From contig OY757026.1 of assembly GCA_963580285.1 (NCBI GenBank), positions 47,175,431 through 47,239,430 on the forward strand: a stretch of DNA of 64,000 bases, read 5' to 3'. Shown here in pieces: positions 45,134-56,750 of the stretch. The notes under the pieces are model-generated. The model was not told the origin of the DNA and searched no databases. It saw only the letters and a list, made by a program, of their open reading frames with translations. Every line of letters begins with the position of its first letter. The first letter of the stretch is position 1. A program made the position numbers and the translations under genes. This DNA comes from Lucinisca nassula (lineage: Eukaryota > Mollusca > Bivalvia > Lucinida > Lucinidae).

Positions 45134-46624
45134 GGCCAGAAAAAAATACCTGTGTTTCAGGTGACCCGACCGACCCTCCCCAGAAGCTGCCGACCCTGAA
45201 TCTTTCTTTTACGATTTTTGCCAATTTCCCGCCATTTGCTTTATTTCCCGCCATTCGCTTTATTTCCCGCCATTTTGTTCCATTTCAGCTACATTGAGCG
45301 AATTGAAAATGAAAGTAGGAAAAGTATTTTACCAATAAAGGTACATATCTTTTGATAAAAAGTTGTGAAATGGCTTAGAAATGCTACAAAACGAAAGTCA
45401 AGAGTGCTCTGACAAGTTTTTGAAGGAAACTGTTTGCTTTTCAAGTGGTCAAGATGCCGATTTTGTAAATGTCATCAGTATGTGGTATTACCGTAATGAT
45501 ACGGCTATAAGACGTTTTTTTACCGCCAGAATACCCCTAATTTTTCCAGTAATTTTTTACACCCGTCTTATAACCGAGATCTCGGGCATCCTTGAAATTT
45601 TCGGCAAAAAACGGAGGGAAAATCATGTGCGGTAAGTACAAGTGTATACCTGTTGCGTAACTATTGGTCTGTGAAGTGATGAGCGGGAGCGTGATTCCAA
45701 ATAAAAAATAATAAACATCGGTAAAAGAAACCAAAAGATCGTGAAGAACAGTTATAATTCAAGCCTAAAGGTTTCTATCATAATTGGATTAATTCCCATG
45801 CGTTTTCATTGGATACATTCCCCGGAAGGTGCCCCGGAACACAATAAGCACGCGCGAATTTTCATTGGTTTATGATAATGAGTTCATAAATATTAATGAG
45901 GCAAAAGTTTCACTCCATTTGCATAAGAAAATAAGTTGATGATGCCTTACGTTTTTTTTTATGATTGTTATTATATTTTTTCGATAAATGTCCAATGCAG
46001 CAAAATAAATCTCCGGTCAAACATTATGGATGCACAAGCTATTCTGTCTCTTCCTATATCACTCTTGATTAGCAATAGCCTGTTTTTTTTTAATCTATTT
46101 AATCTCTTATGTAAACACACCAATTATCCAATAACACCTGCAGAGTTAATAACCTTATTAACTGTCCGATAATGTTTACACACGTCAGCAGTTCAACACA
46201 GGTGTAAATCTTCTGACGGTCAACATAGATATTTTACTGCAGTAAATACTAGAATGGTCGGGCGGCAATATATTTCTAAAGGAAAATTGTCTTTGTCAGG
46301 AGATTGGGGCCGTCGGGCGGAAGACCGGGAGATAGGGTTCGAAATCGTGTGATTTAACGTCCCCGTCAACATTATTTAGGTCATTTTAGAGATGTTGCTT
46401 CCAATTTTGTGGGACCTTTACCTGAGACTGACAGTCTCTGATGTTGAAACAGTTGATATATCTATATTTATAACAAAGAAGAACATAGCTGGAGTTCTTT
46501 TAAATTGTTACATTAAATAATTCATTTTAGAAAGAAAAAAAATAAAAAGAAACTTTTTTCCTACCTACCGACCTTATTATTTTTTCAAGAGTCACCTGAA
46601 ACACAGGTATTTTTTTTTCTGGCC
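45134..46624. mobile_element. Harbinger-like non-autonomous element, 1.49 kb, TAA TSD
   Basis: Flanked by TAA (45131-45133 and 46625-46627). Ends are inverted: GGCCAGAAAAAAATACCTGT at the left and, complemented, GGCCAGAAAAAAAAATACCTG at the right, continuing GTTTCAGGTGAC and then diverged CCGACCGACC / GGTCGG blocks. TIRs starting GGCC with a 3-bp TWA duplication are typical of PIF/Harbinger. The interior has three TTTATTTCCCGCCATT units (45235-45290) and a SINE A scrap (46352-46435) but no transposase or Myb-like frame. Confidence 0.75.
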
Positions 46625-46899
46625 TAAGCTGCATGTATTACGATGATTCACATATTAGGTGAAAGTAGATTCATGTAGGTATTTGGCTTCTTATCCCTGT
46701 CGTTGTTGCAGAGTAATTTTCTATAAATAAACGAAGAGAATGCATCAGACGGCTTTACAATTATGTGATGTATATTCATTTACCTACAGTACCGCTCGGA
46801 CAAATCACGTGATCAGCCATCCACAACAATCGTCCGTTTTTAAAATAGAAGTCCGTATAGCTGTCTACTTCTTTGGGTAAATAAAACATGTAACTGTGT

Positions 46900-47202
46900 A
46901 TTTGTTTTGTTTGATTTGAGGTTTAACGTCCCCATCAACACCGTAAAGGTCATTTTGGAGACGCTGTTTCCAATTTTGTGGGACTTTTACCCGACATTGA
47001 GATGAAATGACATCTCAAGCCCTGTCGCCCAATGAAACCAATAGGGTTTATAAGCATGGACGGTCCGACTCGCACCTCTTTGCCTGGGCAGGCTTAGATC
47101 CTCTAAGCTGTTTACCAGTACTCGTGTGCGGGTCGGTTTCAGCTCTGCGTGGAAGCATCATGCAGCCCATCTATTTCATCAAGCCCCGATGGGCGGGGGC
47201 CG
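46900..47202 (-). mobile_element. SINE family A, full-length, 11-bp TSD
   Basis: Bounded by TGTAACTGTGT (46889-46899 and 47203-47213). The tail side reads TTTGATTTGAGGTTTAACGT and the head side ends CCCGATGGGCGGGGGC. The core (TAAGCTGTTTACCAGTACTC) is intact. Confidence 0.92.
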
Positions 47203-47213
47203 TGTAACTGTGT

Positions 47214-47916
47214 GTAAAAACTTTAGGTAAAACATGTAACTAAGACTCCGTTATACGCTTTTCGTAAAACATGAAACCAAATCTTCCGATTTGAGACGTC
47301 TGTATATATATAAAATGTAATAGACAAATGGAGATTGAAGCTGGATACATTTGGTATTCATTCACCAATGGGCAGAAAACGTTTGGGAATTCGTGGGTAC
47401 TAATACTACTAATACATTGAGACTATTCAACCGCATAGAAAAACTGACGTAAAAATAAACATTTACATTAGTTAGCCTAAGTCAGACTTTGAAACAGCTC
47501 TCAAACGATGCACAAAATAAGTCACATAATGGACTGATCGGTACAGAGCAGTTAAGTTTAATTTGAAACACTTTCAAATTCACGAAGGCTTAAACGATTG
47601 AAATGTTTTCATGAGACAAATTTTAGCATTTTATAATTTGAAGATATTCTTGACATTTACTGTGTTTTTTTTTATAAATTACAGAAAAAATGGTGGCTAT
47701 TTTTTATATTAATCTTCGCGAGAATCCTATCCTTCATTATTATAACCAACCAAGTGAATCATTTTTCGTGACAGATCTAGTATAAGTAAGTACTCATTAT
47801 TTTAAATCTAACCAAATGACACTTTTGTGTTAAGACAAAATCTAGTCTATAACAATAAAATCCAATCAAAATACACTTTAGCATGTAATAAGTCATTCAG
47901 TTTAAAGATTTATCTA
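47214..47916. other. Unassigned AT-rich sequence
   Basis: No open frame with a recognisable domain and no repeat that I could match elsewhere in the window. Confidence 0.4.
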
Positions 47917-48173
47917 GATCACGAAAACACGCCTATATAAGTTTGACTCCTTGAACCCCACTTTTATATTGTAAAAGTGGGGTTTACAGGGGTAAATCTT
48001 AGTTTTCTTATTTCTGCTCTAAAATATAGATTGTGGGTATTCGTTAGAACCGCCTCGAGGGGGCGGTTTCTCACGACTAACAATCTATATTCTCAGCAGA
48101 AATAAAAAAAATATCACATTTTTTCGGCAGTAAACTTTACAATGCATTTGTATAGGCGTGTTTTCGTAATGAG
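47917..48173. mobile_element. MITE family M, copy 4
   Basis: Left end ACGAAAACACGCCTATATAA, right end TTGTATAGGCGTGTTTTCGT. The central hairpin 48022-48090 is mismatched in its right arm (TCTCACGACTAAC). Confidence 0.85.
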
Positions 48174-48629
48174 AAGCAACTTCTAAAACATTTTAAATTG
48201 TATATGACAGCACATCTCTCAACGAATCATGCTTTAGAATTGATATTGTAACAATGTGATTATCATTGCTAAATAAGAGTACCAATAAGCTATTCTAAAA
48301 AGCTTTGCTTTTCTTTCAATTACAGACAATTAAAAATAGTTTCAATATTTTTGTATTTATTTATTTTTTCTACAAATAAACTGCTGGTGAATTGATTATC
48401 TTATGTGTTTTAAAAATAATCCAAAACCCAAAGTTTAGAAAAATTGCCAGCCCACGTATTGGATTCCTTTTTTGAAGGAAGCCAACTTGTTGTATCAATG
48501 TATAGGTAAAATGTTTTTCTACACTGTGATATTTTTTTCCAGGTGATTTTCGCATTAGTGCAGGAGAAAACGTTCTACTTGCATTCATATTTGAACAGTC
48601 CTCGTATGGTAATTGATCAGTCGTATCGT
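48174..48629. other. Unassigned AT-rich sequence
   Basis: No gene or repeat recognised until the start of the dispersed repeat near 48610. Confidence 0.4.
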
Positions 48630-48643
48630 ACGTCATAATTTTG

Positions 48644-48923
48644 GCGCCCATGCCCATCGGGGCCTGGAGAAATAGATTGGGCTGCACGGTGCTTCCGCGC
48701 AGAGCTGATATCGACCGAACTTGAGTGCTGGTAACCAGCTTAGGTCTAAGCCTGTCCAGGAAAAGTGATGCGAGTCAGTCCGTCCATGCTTATTTATTGG
48801 GCGACAGGGCTTGAGAAGTCATTTCATCTCAATGTCGGGTAAAAGTCCCACAAAATCGGAAGCAATGTCTCCAAAATGACCTAAATAGTGTTGACGGGGA
48901 CGTAAAACCTCATCTCAACAACA
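48644..48923 (+). mobile_element. SINE family A inserted in a dispersed repeat, 14-bp TSD
   Basis: Flanked by ACGTCATAATTTTG (48630-48643) and ACGTCACAATTTTG (48924-48937), one difference. The host repeat continues on both sides and matches 42340-42512. The head lacks a few bases; the tail is GTGTTGACGGGGACGTAAAA. Confidence 0.9.
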
Positions 48924-49857
48924 ACGTCACAATTTTGATTTGGCTATGACGTCATAATGTCAGTTTCGAAACATAAACAGATCGCCATTTTGAATGCAGC
49001 ATTTTTACAGTTAAAAGAGTGCTTTTCAAGGAATTTTACAGAATTATTTCATCTATAACATATGGCTTTGGGCAAGAAAATGTAGTCCGGGCTGCTGCTT
49101 TGAAAATAACATGGTCATGTATGGGGCGCCGTTTTACTATTTAATCCGTATTTATAGATATCCATAATTATTTATGGATATCCAGAATTCGAATTATGGA
49201 TATCCATTATTTGGATTATGGATATCCATTATTTTCTATGGATAGCCATAATTATTTAGGGATATCTATAATTCGAATTATGGATATCCATATTTCGAAT
49301 TATGCTATCCATAAATTGAACTGAATTAATGATATCCATAAATCGAATAATGAATTTCCATTATTCGATTTATTGATATCCATAAATCGAATTATGGATA
49401 TCCATTATTCGGCTGATTGATGGATATCCATTATTCGGCTGATTGATGGATATCCATAAATCAAATTATGGATATCCATAAATCAAATTTATGGATATCC
49501 ATAAATCAAATTATGGATATCGTAAATCGATTCATGGATATCCATAAATCGATTTATGGATATCATTAATTTAGATCGAAATATGGATATCCATAAATAG
49601 AATTATGGATATCCTTAATTCGAATTATGGATATCCATTATTCGGCTGATTTATGGATATCTATAAATCGAATTATGGATATCCATAATTCTCCTCTGCA
49701 AAAAAAAACCCTAATGAATAATGACTGCTCCCTTTGAAAAAAAAAATAAACTCGACTATTCATGTCAAGTTTCCGATTTAGCTTTATAATAAGAGTCGGG
49801 ATGGAGGTGGAGCCGTAGGGTAGGGTAAGTGGTGGCCTATGGTGTGGGAGAGATATG

Positions 49858-50136
49858 TTTTGTTTGATTTGAGGTTTAACGTCCCCTTCAATACTATTTA
49901 GGTCATTTTGGAGACGTTGCTTCCAATTATTTTGGGCATTAAGCCTTCATTGAGATGAAATAACATCTCAGTACCGCCGGCCTCGGTCGCTCAGCCAGAT
50001 GCGCGTCTGACTGGTGATCAGGAGGACGTGGGTTCGATGCCTGCCAGGGTCGGGAACATTCTTTCGAGGAGATTGATCATGCAATCTTTTCTCCGGTCCT
50101 TTTTTCCCTTCTGTTGATTCAAGAAGGGCAGTTTTG
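49858..50136. mobile_element. SINE A scrap (minus) joined to a SINE B head (plus)
   Basis: 49858-49974 is the 3' part of family A on the minus strand. At 49975 it switches directly to a plus-strand family B tRNA-like head (CCGGCCTCGGTCGCTCAG; GGGTTCGATGCC), which stops at AAGAAGGGCAGTTTTG. Confidence 0.8.
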
Positions 50137-50371
50137 CTTTGGAGTCATCATAAAATTTACACATCACTTTCACAAGTCCGTGAAATGAATACCCACTTAC
50201 ACCTAGCCTAGCCACTTGGCGTTAAAATGGATAATATGAAATTAAAATCATCCTTTGCATTAAAATGAATAGTGTATAAACGTTTAGCTAGTCTAGTCTC
50301 TCTAGTCTAATTTTGAGATTACTAAGTTTGGAGATTCTTCAAAATAGACTTGCCATTACCAACTAGGTGAT

Positions 50372-50634
50372 TTTAACCCCCGCCCATCGGGGCTTGAAGA
50401 AATATATGGGCTGCATTATGCTTCCACGCAGAGCTGAATCTAAGCCTGCCCAGGCAAAGTGGTGCGAGCCGGACCGTCCGTGCTTATAAACCCTATTGTT
50501 TCATTGGATGACAGGGCTTGAGATGTCATTTCATCTCAATGTCGGGTAAAAGTTCCACAAAATTGGAAGCAGCGTCTCCAAAATGACCTTTACAGTGTTG
50601 ACGGGGACTTTAACCCTCAAATCAAACAAACAAA
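50372..50634 (+). mobile_element. SINE family A, 13-bp TSD
   Basis: Flanked by CCAACTAGGTGAT (50359-50371) and CCAACAAGGTGAT (50635-50647). An internal deletion removes part of the core (AGAGCTGAATCTAAGCCTGC). The tail is GACGGGGACTTTAACCCTCA, then CAAACAAAC. Confidence 0.88.
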
Positions 50635-50702
50635 CCAACAAGGTGATAAATTTTTAATGTAATAAAAATACTAAAAATTTTCAGACTTTAATTATCAGAC
50701 TA

Positions 50703-51052
50703 GTAGAGATTGATCATAAAATCTTTTCTACGGTCATTCTCTCCCTTCCGCAGATTTGAGAAGGGCAGTTGTCAGTTTCTGGCGAAAGAATGAGCACCGT
50801 ACTGGTTAGCTGCTTACATATAAGCATGCACAGGAAAAGTGTGGATAGGTAAACTGACTTGCTCAAAAATGACCTAAATTAGTGTTGAATGGGCCGTTAA
50901 ACACAAACAAACAAACATCTCCATCCCTGTCGCCCATTGACTCGCACGACTTAGTTTGGACAGGCTTAGACCTTCTAAACGGGTTACCAGTACTCTCAGC
51001 TCATGCAGCCAAATCTATTTCTCCAAGCCCCAATGGGCGGGGGTCAGGAGAT
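50703..51052. mobile_element. Headless SINE B (plus) next to a deleted SINE A (minus)
   Basis: 50703-50917 runs from AGATTGATCATAAAATC through the core to GTTAAACACAAACAAAC but has no tRNA-like head. 50925-51052 carries CTGTCGCCCATTGA joined by deletion to CTCGCACGAC and ends CCCAATGGGCGGGGG. Confidence 0.8.
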
Positions 51053-51327
51053 ATATCTGAATCTGCCTGGTACTCCATACATCTCAAGTAGAGTATTATA
51101 TGGATATATGTTAAGACTATATTTAACGACTATGTGCATTTTTCTCCAGAAAGGATACACGGATTGCCTGTTTGGATCATTATAATCCGACATTCAGTGT
51201 CCTTAGGTGCGCAGTCCTCATAGAGGTGATTCCAGAAGGACCGGATGCGTTGGCCTGAATTTCCAGATCTTACGGCTGGTTCCGATATTTAACTGCACTC
51301 AAGCCTGGACTATTCGGCGTTCAGCGT

Positions 51328-51471
51328 ATGGCGTCCGTTGCTTTGGAAGCCTTACGGGCTGAAAAGGCTGAACCCTTTGACTGGCCATCATCTTCCAGCG
51401 ATGATGAAGACCTTGAAGATTTTGAAGAATTTTACAATAAACAATCACGTGTCTTAGGGAGAAATCATTAA
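51328..51471 (+). CDS. Short acidic open frame inside element D
   Basis: A 47-codon frame from ATG 51328 to TAA: an alanine/leucine-rich helix (VALEALRAEKAEP), the strongly acidic stretch SSSSDDEDLEDFEEF, then a basic end (SRVLGRNH). The frame is open upstream to a TGA at 51256, allowing 23 more residues. I do not recognise a family. It is the only coding-looking sequence in element D that is not SINE-derived, so it could be a transposase exon remnant or chance. GGACTATTCG and its upstream neighbours recur near 53927, which argues for a repeat. Confidence 0.35.
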   Translation: MASVALEALRAEKAEPFDWPSSSSDDEDLEDFEEFYNKQSRVLGRNH

Positions 51472-51783
51472 ACCAAAAGCTTTGGCGGTGATTTATGGAT
51501 ATCCATAATTCGAATTATTGATATTCATAAATCGATCTGAATAATGGATATCCATAAATCGAATTATGGATATCCATAATTCGAATTTTGGATATCCATT
51601 ATTCGGCTGATTTATGGATATCCATAAATCGAATTATGGATATCCATAATTCGATTTATGGATATCTATAAATACGTCTTAAATAGTAAAACGGCGCCCC
51701 ATAGTCATGTTATTTTTCACAGTGTGAAAACACCATTGTTATTTGTTTCAGATATGTTGATTTCACTGCTAGGTATAAAATAA

Positions 51784-52019
51784 ATGGCGTTATTATACTC
51801 TCAGAGGCGACGTCATATAATAAATCGTAATAAAACCGCATTTAAGATAAATAAATTAGAATGTGTCCAAAGGACACTGATGCTCCCGCCTGGTGGCGTA
51901 ATTCGGAAAATGCGAATTGCTAGCGCCGTCTCGGATGCGGACACCGACGCAGACGGGGACGGACGGACGAACGGACGATGGGCAGGGGTAACATTATATG
52001 TCCTTTCACAAAGGGGGCA
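51784..52019. other. Sequence between element D and the LINE remnant
   Basis: Contains GACGGACGGACGAACGGACG, resembling the word-rich end of a Helitron-like element, but no second end or tandem core. Confidence 0.35.
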
Positions 52020-53050
52020 GGTGAACACATTTATTCTGGACTTCGAGAAGGCTTTTGACACCCCTCCTCGTGAACTACTTAAATCCAAATTATTTGGCTA
52101 TGGAATTGGAGGGAAGACTCTCAAATGGATAGATTCCTTCCTTTGCTACAGAAAACAGCGTGTTGTTGTTAATGGTGAATCTTCAGTATGGGCGCCAGTT
52201 TTATCTGCACCCCCCCCCCCCCCCCCAGGGGACTGTTCTTGGTCCACTGCTATCCTCCCTGTACATCAGTGATATTTCCACTGACATTGACTCGGAAATA
52301 AGACTGTTCGCAGACGACTATGTTTGCTATCGGAAAATCAGATATACTGAGGACTCAGTGAAACTTCAGAAGGATATAGATGTTGGGCACGAAAATGGAG
52401 CATGAGATTTCAACCCGTTAAATGCAATACTATGCAGATAACTAGGAAAAGAATAAATAAAATTGAGGCTTCTTACACCTTAGATTTCCAATAAATGCCT
52501 TGGTCTGACAATCCCACGCGATTTGAGAACGCTTGCGTTTCTGAGGCGAAATCTTCATCAGTGACCTCAGTATGTAAAAGAGGCAGCATATTAAGGACTT
52601 GTTCGCCCAGTCTTGGAATACGGTAGTTGAATCTGAGACCTCAATGCAGAAATTGAAAAAGTTCAAAATAGAGTTACCAGATAACAAGCACTTACTGCTG
52701 CGAAACTTGAAGTATATATGGAATACTAAGAATATTAAGATGGGCGTCTCTCAAGAAAAGGAGAAGAGACATTACGTGCACATTGTTATAAAAAGCTCTG
52801 AAGGTCACTTCCAGCATTCCAACAGATGACCTTAACCACCACCCCCACCCCCCCCCCCCCCCCCCCCCCCCCCACCAGCTAGGCGCTGTAGAAATCACCA
52901 TTCACTGGAGTGTCAGGGCACTACTGCCAGAACTGACATTTACAAAGAATCGTTCATGCCTCAGACCATTAGAGATTGGAATTCCCTTCCCGATTCAATC
53001 ATTCCCACAGCTGAAGGTGCTGAGGATAGTGAAGTTATCTCTTTTATGTG
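52020..53050 (+). pseudogene. LINE reverse-transcriptase remnant with C-run insertions
   Basis: RT motif A appears as ILDFEKAFDTPPRELLKSKL, then WIDSFLCYRKQRVVVNG. At the usual PQG motif the sequence becomes a 17-base C run (52210-52226) and the frame shifts; QGTVLGPLLSSLYISDI and the catalytic RLFADD follow near 52300. After that the frame decays with in-frame stops and deletions, but GLVRPVLEYG-like and KRIKK-like traces remain. A second C run of 26 (52848-52873) precedes a last recognisable block FMPQTIRDWNSLPDSI. The endonuclease is absent. A different LINE family from the copy at 5.4 kb. Confidence 0.8.
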
Positions 53051-53237
53051 AGATTGGGACCAACTTCCCATATCACAGGTCCTGGTGTATGAATTTGGTG
53101 ATGGCGAACCAAATTAGCATCTGTGACATGCTTAACGAATTGGAGAGGCCATCTCTGGAGGCCTGACGTGAACAGTTCTCCTTTAAAACATAATTACTGA
53201 TACAGTGTCTCAACCTGTTTAAGATACCTGAACCGGT

Positions 53238-53380
53238 TTTATTTGTTTATGCTAAGGTTTAACGTCCTCATCAACGCTATTAAGTCATTTTGAAGACGTT
53301 CCTTTCGATTTTGGTGGGACTCGTACTCGACATTGAAATGAAATGACGTCTCAAGCCATATCGCCAAAAGAATCTGGTAT
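53238..53380 (-). mobile_element. SINE family A, diverged 3' fragment
   Basis: AAGGTTTAACGTCCTCATCA and GACGTCTCAAGCC..TCGCC blocks, more diverged than the other copies. Confidence 0.75.
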
Positions 53381-54133
53381 GACTTTGCCGCTTTAGTGTA
53401 AAAGATACATCAGAATTGTTTTAGGTGCATGTACGTGTACCAACTAGTCCTCCGCAAGGGTGCCCCAAAGAATGTTTCCCCCAGAACTGTTCTTTCCTGT
53501 GATTACCTTCCTTCCTTGGTAGATGCTGCCAAGACTGCAAAGGAGTTAAAAGGCCGCATGATGTAGATTTCTGAAGGCATAAATCTGCTAAAAAAATTCG
53601 AAATAGTTTCAAGGACTCATCCAGTGATTTTAGCTAAATGTAACCATCCACTTAACCGATTAAATCGTCAGAGCTAGACCGACTCAAGAGTTGACAGGAT
53701 AGGAAAACTAACGAAACTTACCGCCTACTGATAAAGCCACAATGCACTTACATAAAGAAACAAATTCTAAAAACGTGTATGTAAAACATTTTTCTAATAA
53801 AACATCATACCTGCATCATGACCATTTCTGCATCATCATGTGATAAAAATATCTGACTTAATTGCGTAAAAGAGACATTATTCATCATTCCAGGCTATAA
53901 GAACCTCTATTTGTTTTTTTTTCTCAAGCCTGGACTATTCGTCTCAATATTGACGTAAGTATACAAGGAATGCACCACAGAACAAAAATTGTGAAGTGCA
54001 CATGTTTTTCTGGGCCCAACGTTTCTGAGAAACCGAAGAGAACCAATGATTGTTACATGGGCGTTATGCAGTTGTAATCTCGTAACGTCTACAGTTTCGA
54101 CCATCATGATGTCTACAGAACCTCCGCTAGGTG
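53381..54133. other. Unassigned sequence
   Basis: I see no gene or structured repeat, apart from CAAGCCTGGACTATTCG shared with 51300. Confidence 0.4.
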
Positions 54134-54147
54134 GCTGCAGATATAAG

Positions 54148-54447
54148 TTTGTTTGTTTGATTTGAGGTTTAACGTCCCCGTCAACACTGTAAAGGTCATT
54201 TTGGAGACGCTGCTTCCAATTTTGTGGGACTTTTACCCGACATTGAGATGAAATGACATCTCAAGCCCTGTCGCCCAATGAAACCAATAGGGTTTATTAG
54301 CATGGACGGTCCGCCTCCTACCGCGGTTCCTGGACAGGCTTAGATCCTCTAAGCGGTTTACCAGTACTAGTGTGCGGGCCAGATTCAGCTCTGCGTGGAA
54401 GCATCATGCAGCCCATATATTTCTTCAAGCCCCTATGGGCGGGGGCT
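54148..54447 (-). mobile_element. SINE family A, full-length, 14-bp TSD
   Basis: Bounded by GCTGCAGATATAAG (54134-54147 and 54448-54461). Complete from the (TTTG) side to CCCTATGGGCGGGGGC at the head; one of the best-preserved copies. Confidence 0.93.
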
Positions 54448-54835
54448 GCTGCAGATATAAGCCGAAACTACTTAGAAAGAGCATAATTGATTGGCCGAGC
54501 TTAACATAGCCTATGACAACATGAGTTTCAAAAGTGACAGGTTTTTAGCAGCAACAGAAATGAAAAAGGCTAAGCCAGGAAACAACTCATTATGTCAATT
54601 GGAATGTTTTTGGTTTCTTCGCTAATTCTTTTACGAATCCGACCGCCCGTGAGCGGGCCGGAAACATATCTTATTTTTTTGAAGTTACGATGCAAAATGC
54701 GAAGATATACTCGCATGCAAAATTTAAGAAAAAAAAAAGTCTATGGGAGAGCCCATTCACCGTTTCTTGACCTTAAGACGCTAAATCTGCTTTTAAAAGC
54801 TTAATGAAAACGTTTCAGTAATTCTTTCTTTGTGT

Positions 54836-55197
54836 TTTGAGGCGTCTGATCTGTGTCTACACTGCTTACCAGTGGCCTCTTTTGATCGATTGTTTTTCAG
54901 TCGACACAAAGTTATAAAGCGTATTAGACTTTCACTGCTTAAGTCCACGTGACTATCATTGATTTGTAGGAAATCCCGGGAAGGGTTATTTATAGAAAAT
55001 AGCAGCGTTACTATATTAACTGTAGAATCTGGTCTGGAATCATGGGGTCGAATTTGGCAAACAGTGTAGACCCAGATCAGACGCCGCAGAACGCGGCGTC
55101 TGATCAGGGTCTACACTGTTTGCTTACAGTTCAGGAATTTAAGAGTTAGACGCCGCTGGATGCGGCGTCTGATCAGGATCTACATTGTTTGCTTACA
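54836..55197. repeat. AGATCAG hairpins: one perfect, two half copies
   Basis: 55055-55127 is a near-perfect hairpin: GCAAACAGTGTAGACCCAGA, CAGACGCCG, apex CAGAACG, then the complementary arm. 55147-55197 repeats its right arm plus the following TTACAGT.CAGGAA, about 75 bp further on, without a left arm. 54840-54872 is another right-arm half. Confidence 0.85.
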
Positions 55198-55334
55198 GTG
55201 CAGGAAAATAAGGGTTAGAGGGAATTTTAAGGCTAAAGTCAGTTCAGGGTCATTTTCCCTGCCTACTCTCAGAGACAGTCTACTCTACAGTGCTGTCAGT
55301 GCTTTGATTTGAGATCCTAGGCATGTATGGGTAT

Positions 55335-56750
55335 ACCAGTTCAATATTAAACTAGAAATGTTTTCAGAGGAAAACAATGTCCCCTCAACATACATAAACC
55401 ATAAATATATGTTGAACACCCATTTGACTTTAATAACTAGGTTAAGGTCAGACAAGCCATTTTGGCCAAAAATTGAATTTCGGGAAAATGTGACATAAAA
55501 AAACAAAACCAAAAATAAAAAATAAAAATAAATAAAATAAACAACAACAACAAAAAACAACAACACATACACACACACAAAACAAAACAAAAAAAAAAAA
55601 AACAACACAAAAAGCACACACACACATACTTGTCTAGCTTACATTATGAGGTACACATAACGAAGCAATTGGAGTGTGGTGTGTGTCCGTCTGTGTGTTA
55701 TATGTACATGTAAAACATATAAAGGTATTTATCAAATGCACACACAGTACAACATTGCCCTACTGAGGTGTACTACCTCGTTAGGTAATACAAGCCCTAC
55801 AACGTTATCACGAGGTATTTTCATAAACCACTCATATACCACCCTTACACCCCCTTAGGTATAAGGGGTAAATATGGAGGTAGTGCATACCGAGGTAACA
55901 TGATGCGTGTTTGAGTTTTACGTCTCACCAACAGCTAAGGTTATATGGAGACGGGACCTCGGTTTAAAGACTCATCCGAAAGTCTGTTATACCGAGGTAA
56001 CGAAAAAAAGTACCTCGAAATGTTTTTGTACCTCGATATGTACCTCAGAAAGATAGCTTCACACGCACACACGCACGCACGCACGCACGCACACAAAAAC
56101 AGTCATTAAAATGTTCAGATCACCAGAATCTAAGCAAATTCGGTATACTTTAATTAAATATTGTACCGAGTTTGACCAACATTCATCAATTCTTAAATGA
56201 TATAGGGTACAGATAAGCCTTTTTTTCCCCAATAGAATAGGTTTCGGGAGCCCTTGACATTACGGTGCAGTAGCCATTATTGGCCCAACATTTTCTGTTG
56301 GTGGGTGGGGGCTGTGACCTTGAAAAAAGTCAAGGTCATCAAAGTCTAATCAAATCTGCGGTATGTTGTACCGATATATTGTACCAAATTTAACTAAAAT
56401 TAATCAAAGTGTTAATGAGATAGAGTGCATACGAGCCATTTTTGGCCCAAAATTGACTGGTTATTTTTTTTTTTCTGGGGGGGGGGGGGGGGGGGGGGGG
56501 GGTGGTCTGTGACCTTAAAAAAGGGCTTATGTCACCGAAATCTAATCAAATCTGCAGTATGTTGAAATGATATATTGTACCAAGTTTGACTAAAGTTAAT
56601 CAATTAATCAATTCGTTAATGGCATAGAGTGCAGACAAACCATTTGTTTGGCCCAAAATTGTCTGTTTTTGGGTACCTGTGACCTTGAAAATGAGGTCAA
56701 GCTCATCATAACTTAATGACTATTTTCCCCCACCCTTATAATGTAACTGC
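55335..56750. repeat. Tandem-core repeat (about 170-200 bp units) with A-rich and G-run tracts
   Basis: Units at about 56130, 56340, 56530 and 56700 share ATCAAATCTGC.GTATGTTG, GATATATTGTACCAA and GGCCCAAAATTG. A related left flank lies at 55335-55495, then a (CAAAA)n/(CA)n tract (55498-55626). A 26-base G run is at 56477-56502. A minus-strand SINE C scrap is at 55903-55990, and (CACG)n at 56063-56095. Probably another Helitron-like element; its ends are not resolved. Confidence 0.6.

Larger units (their letters stand above)
49104..51719. mobile_element. Element D: 2.6 kb with inverted GGATATCC palindrome arrays
   Basis: Left GAAAATAACATG..ATGGGGCGCCGTTTTACTAT and right its complement form inverted ends. 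Inside each end lies an array of ATGGATATCCATAAATCGAA-type words: about 550 bp at the left (49150-49690) and about 180 bp at the right (51490-51665). Many words are themselves palindromes. The middle has been invaded by five SINE pieces and holds one short acidic frame. The target-site duplication is unclear; the termini overlap a CATG palindrome. Confidence 0.75.

Noticed and set aside
45381..45635. 84-codon frame inside the Harbinger-like element
   Set aside because: No similarity to Harbinger nuclease or Myb-like protein; contains an inverted TATAAGACG pair that suggests a non-coding fold.
49150..49690. Possible CRISPR-like or satellite array
   Set aside because: Words are spaced irregularly, are themselves palindromic, have no distinct spacers and recur inverted at the other end of the element; eukaryotic context.
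51784..52272. 162-codon frame that reads like a reverse transcriptase in its second half
   Set aside because: The first half is unrelated repeat DNA and the frame leaves the RT at a C run; it is a chimera over a LINE remnant, not a gene.
55285..55623. Phe/Val/Cys-rich minus-strand frames
   Set aside because: Translations of the (CAAAA)n and (CA)n tract; low complexity only.
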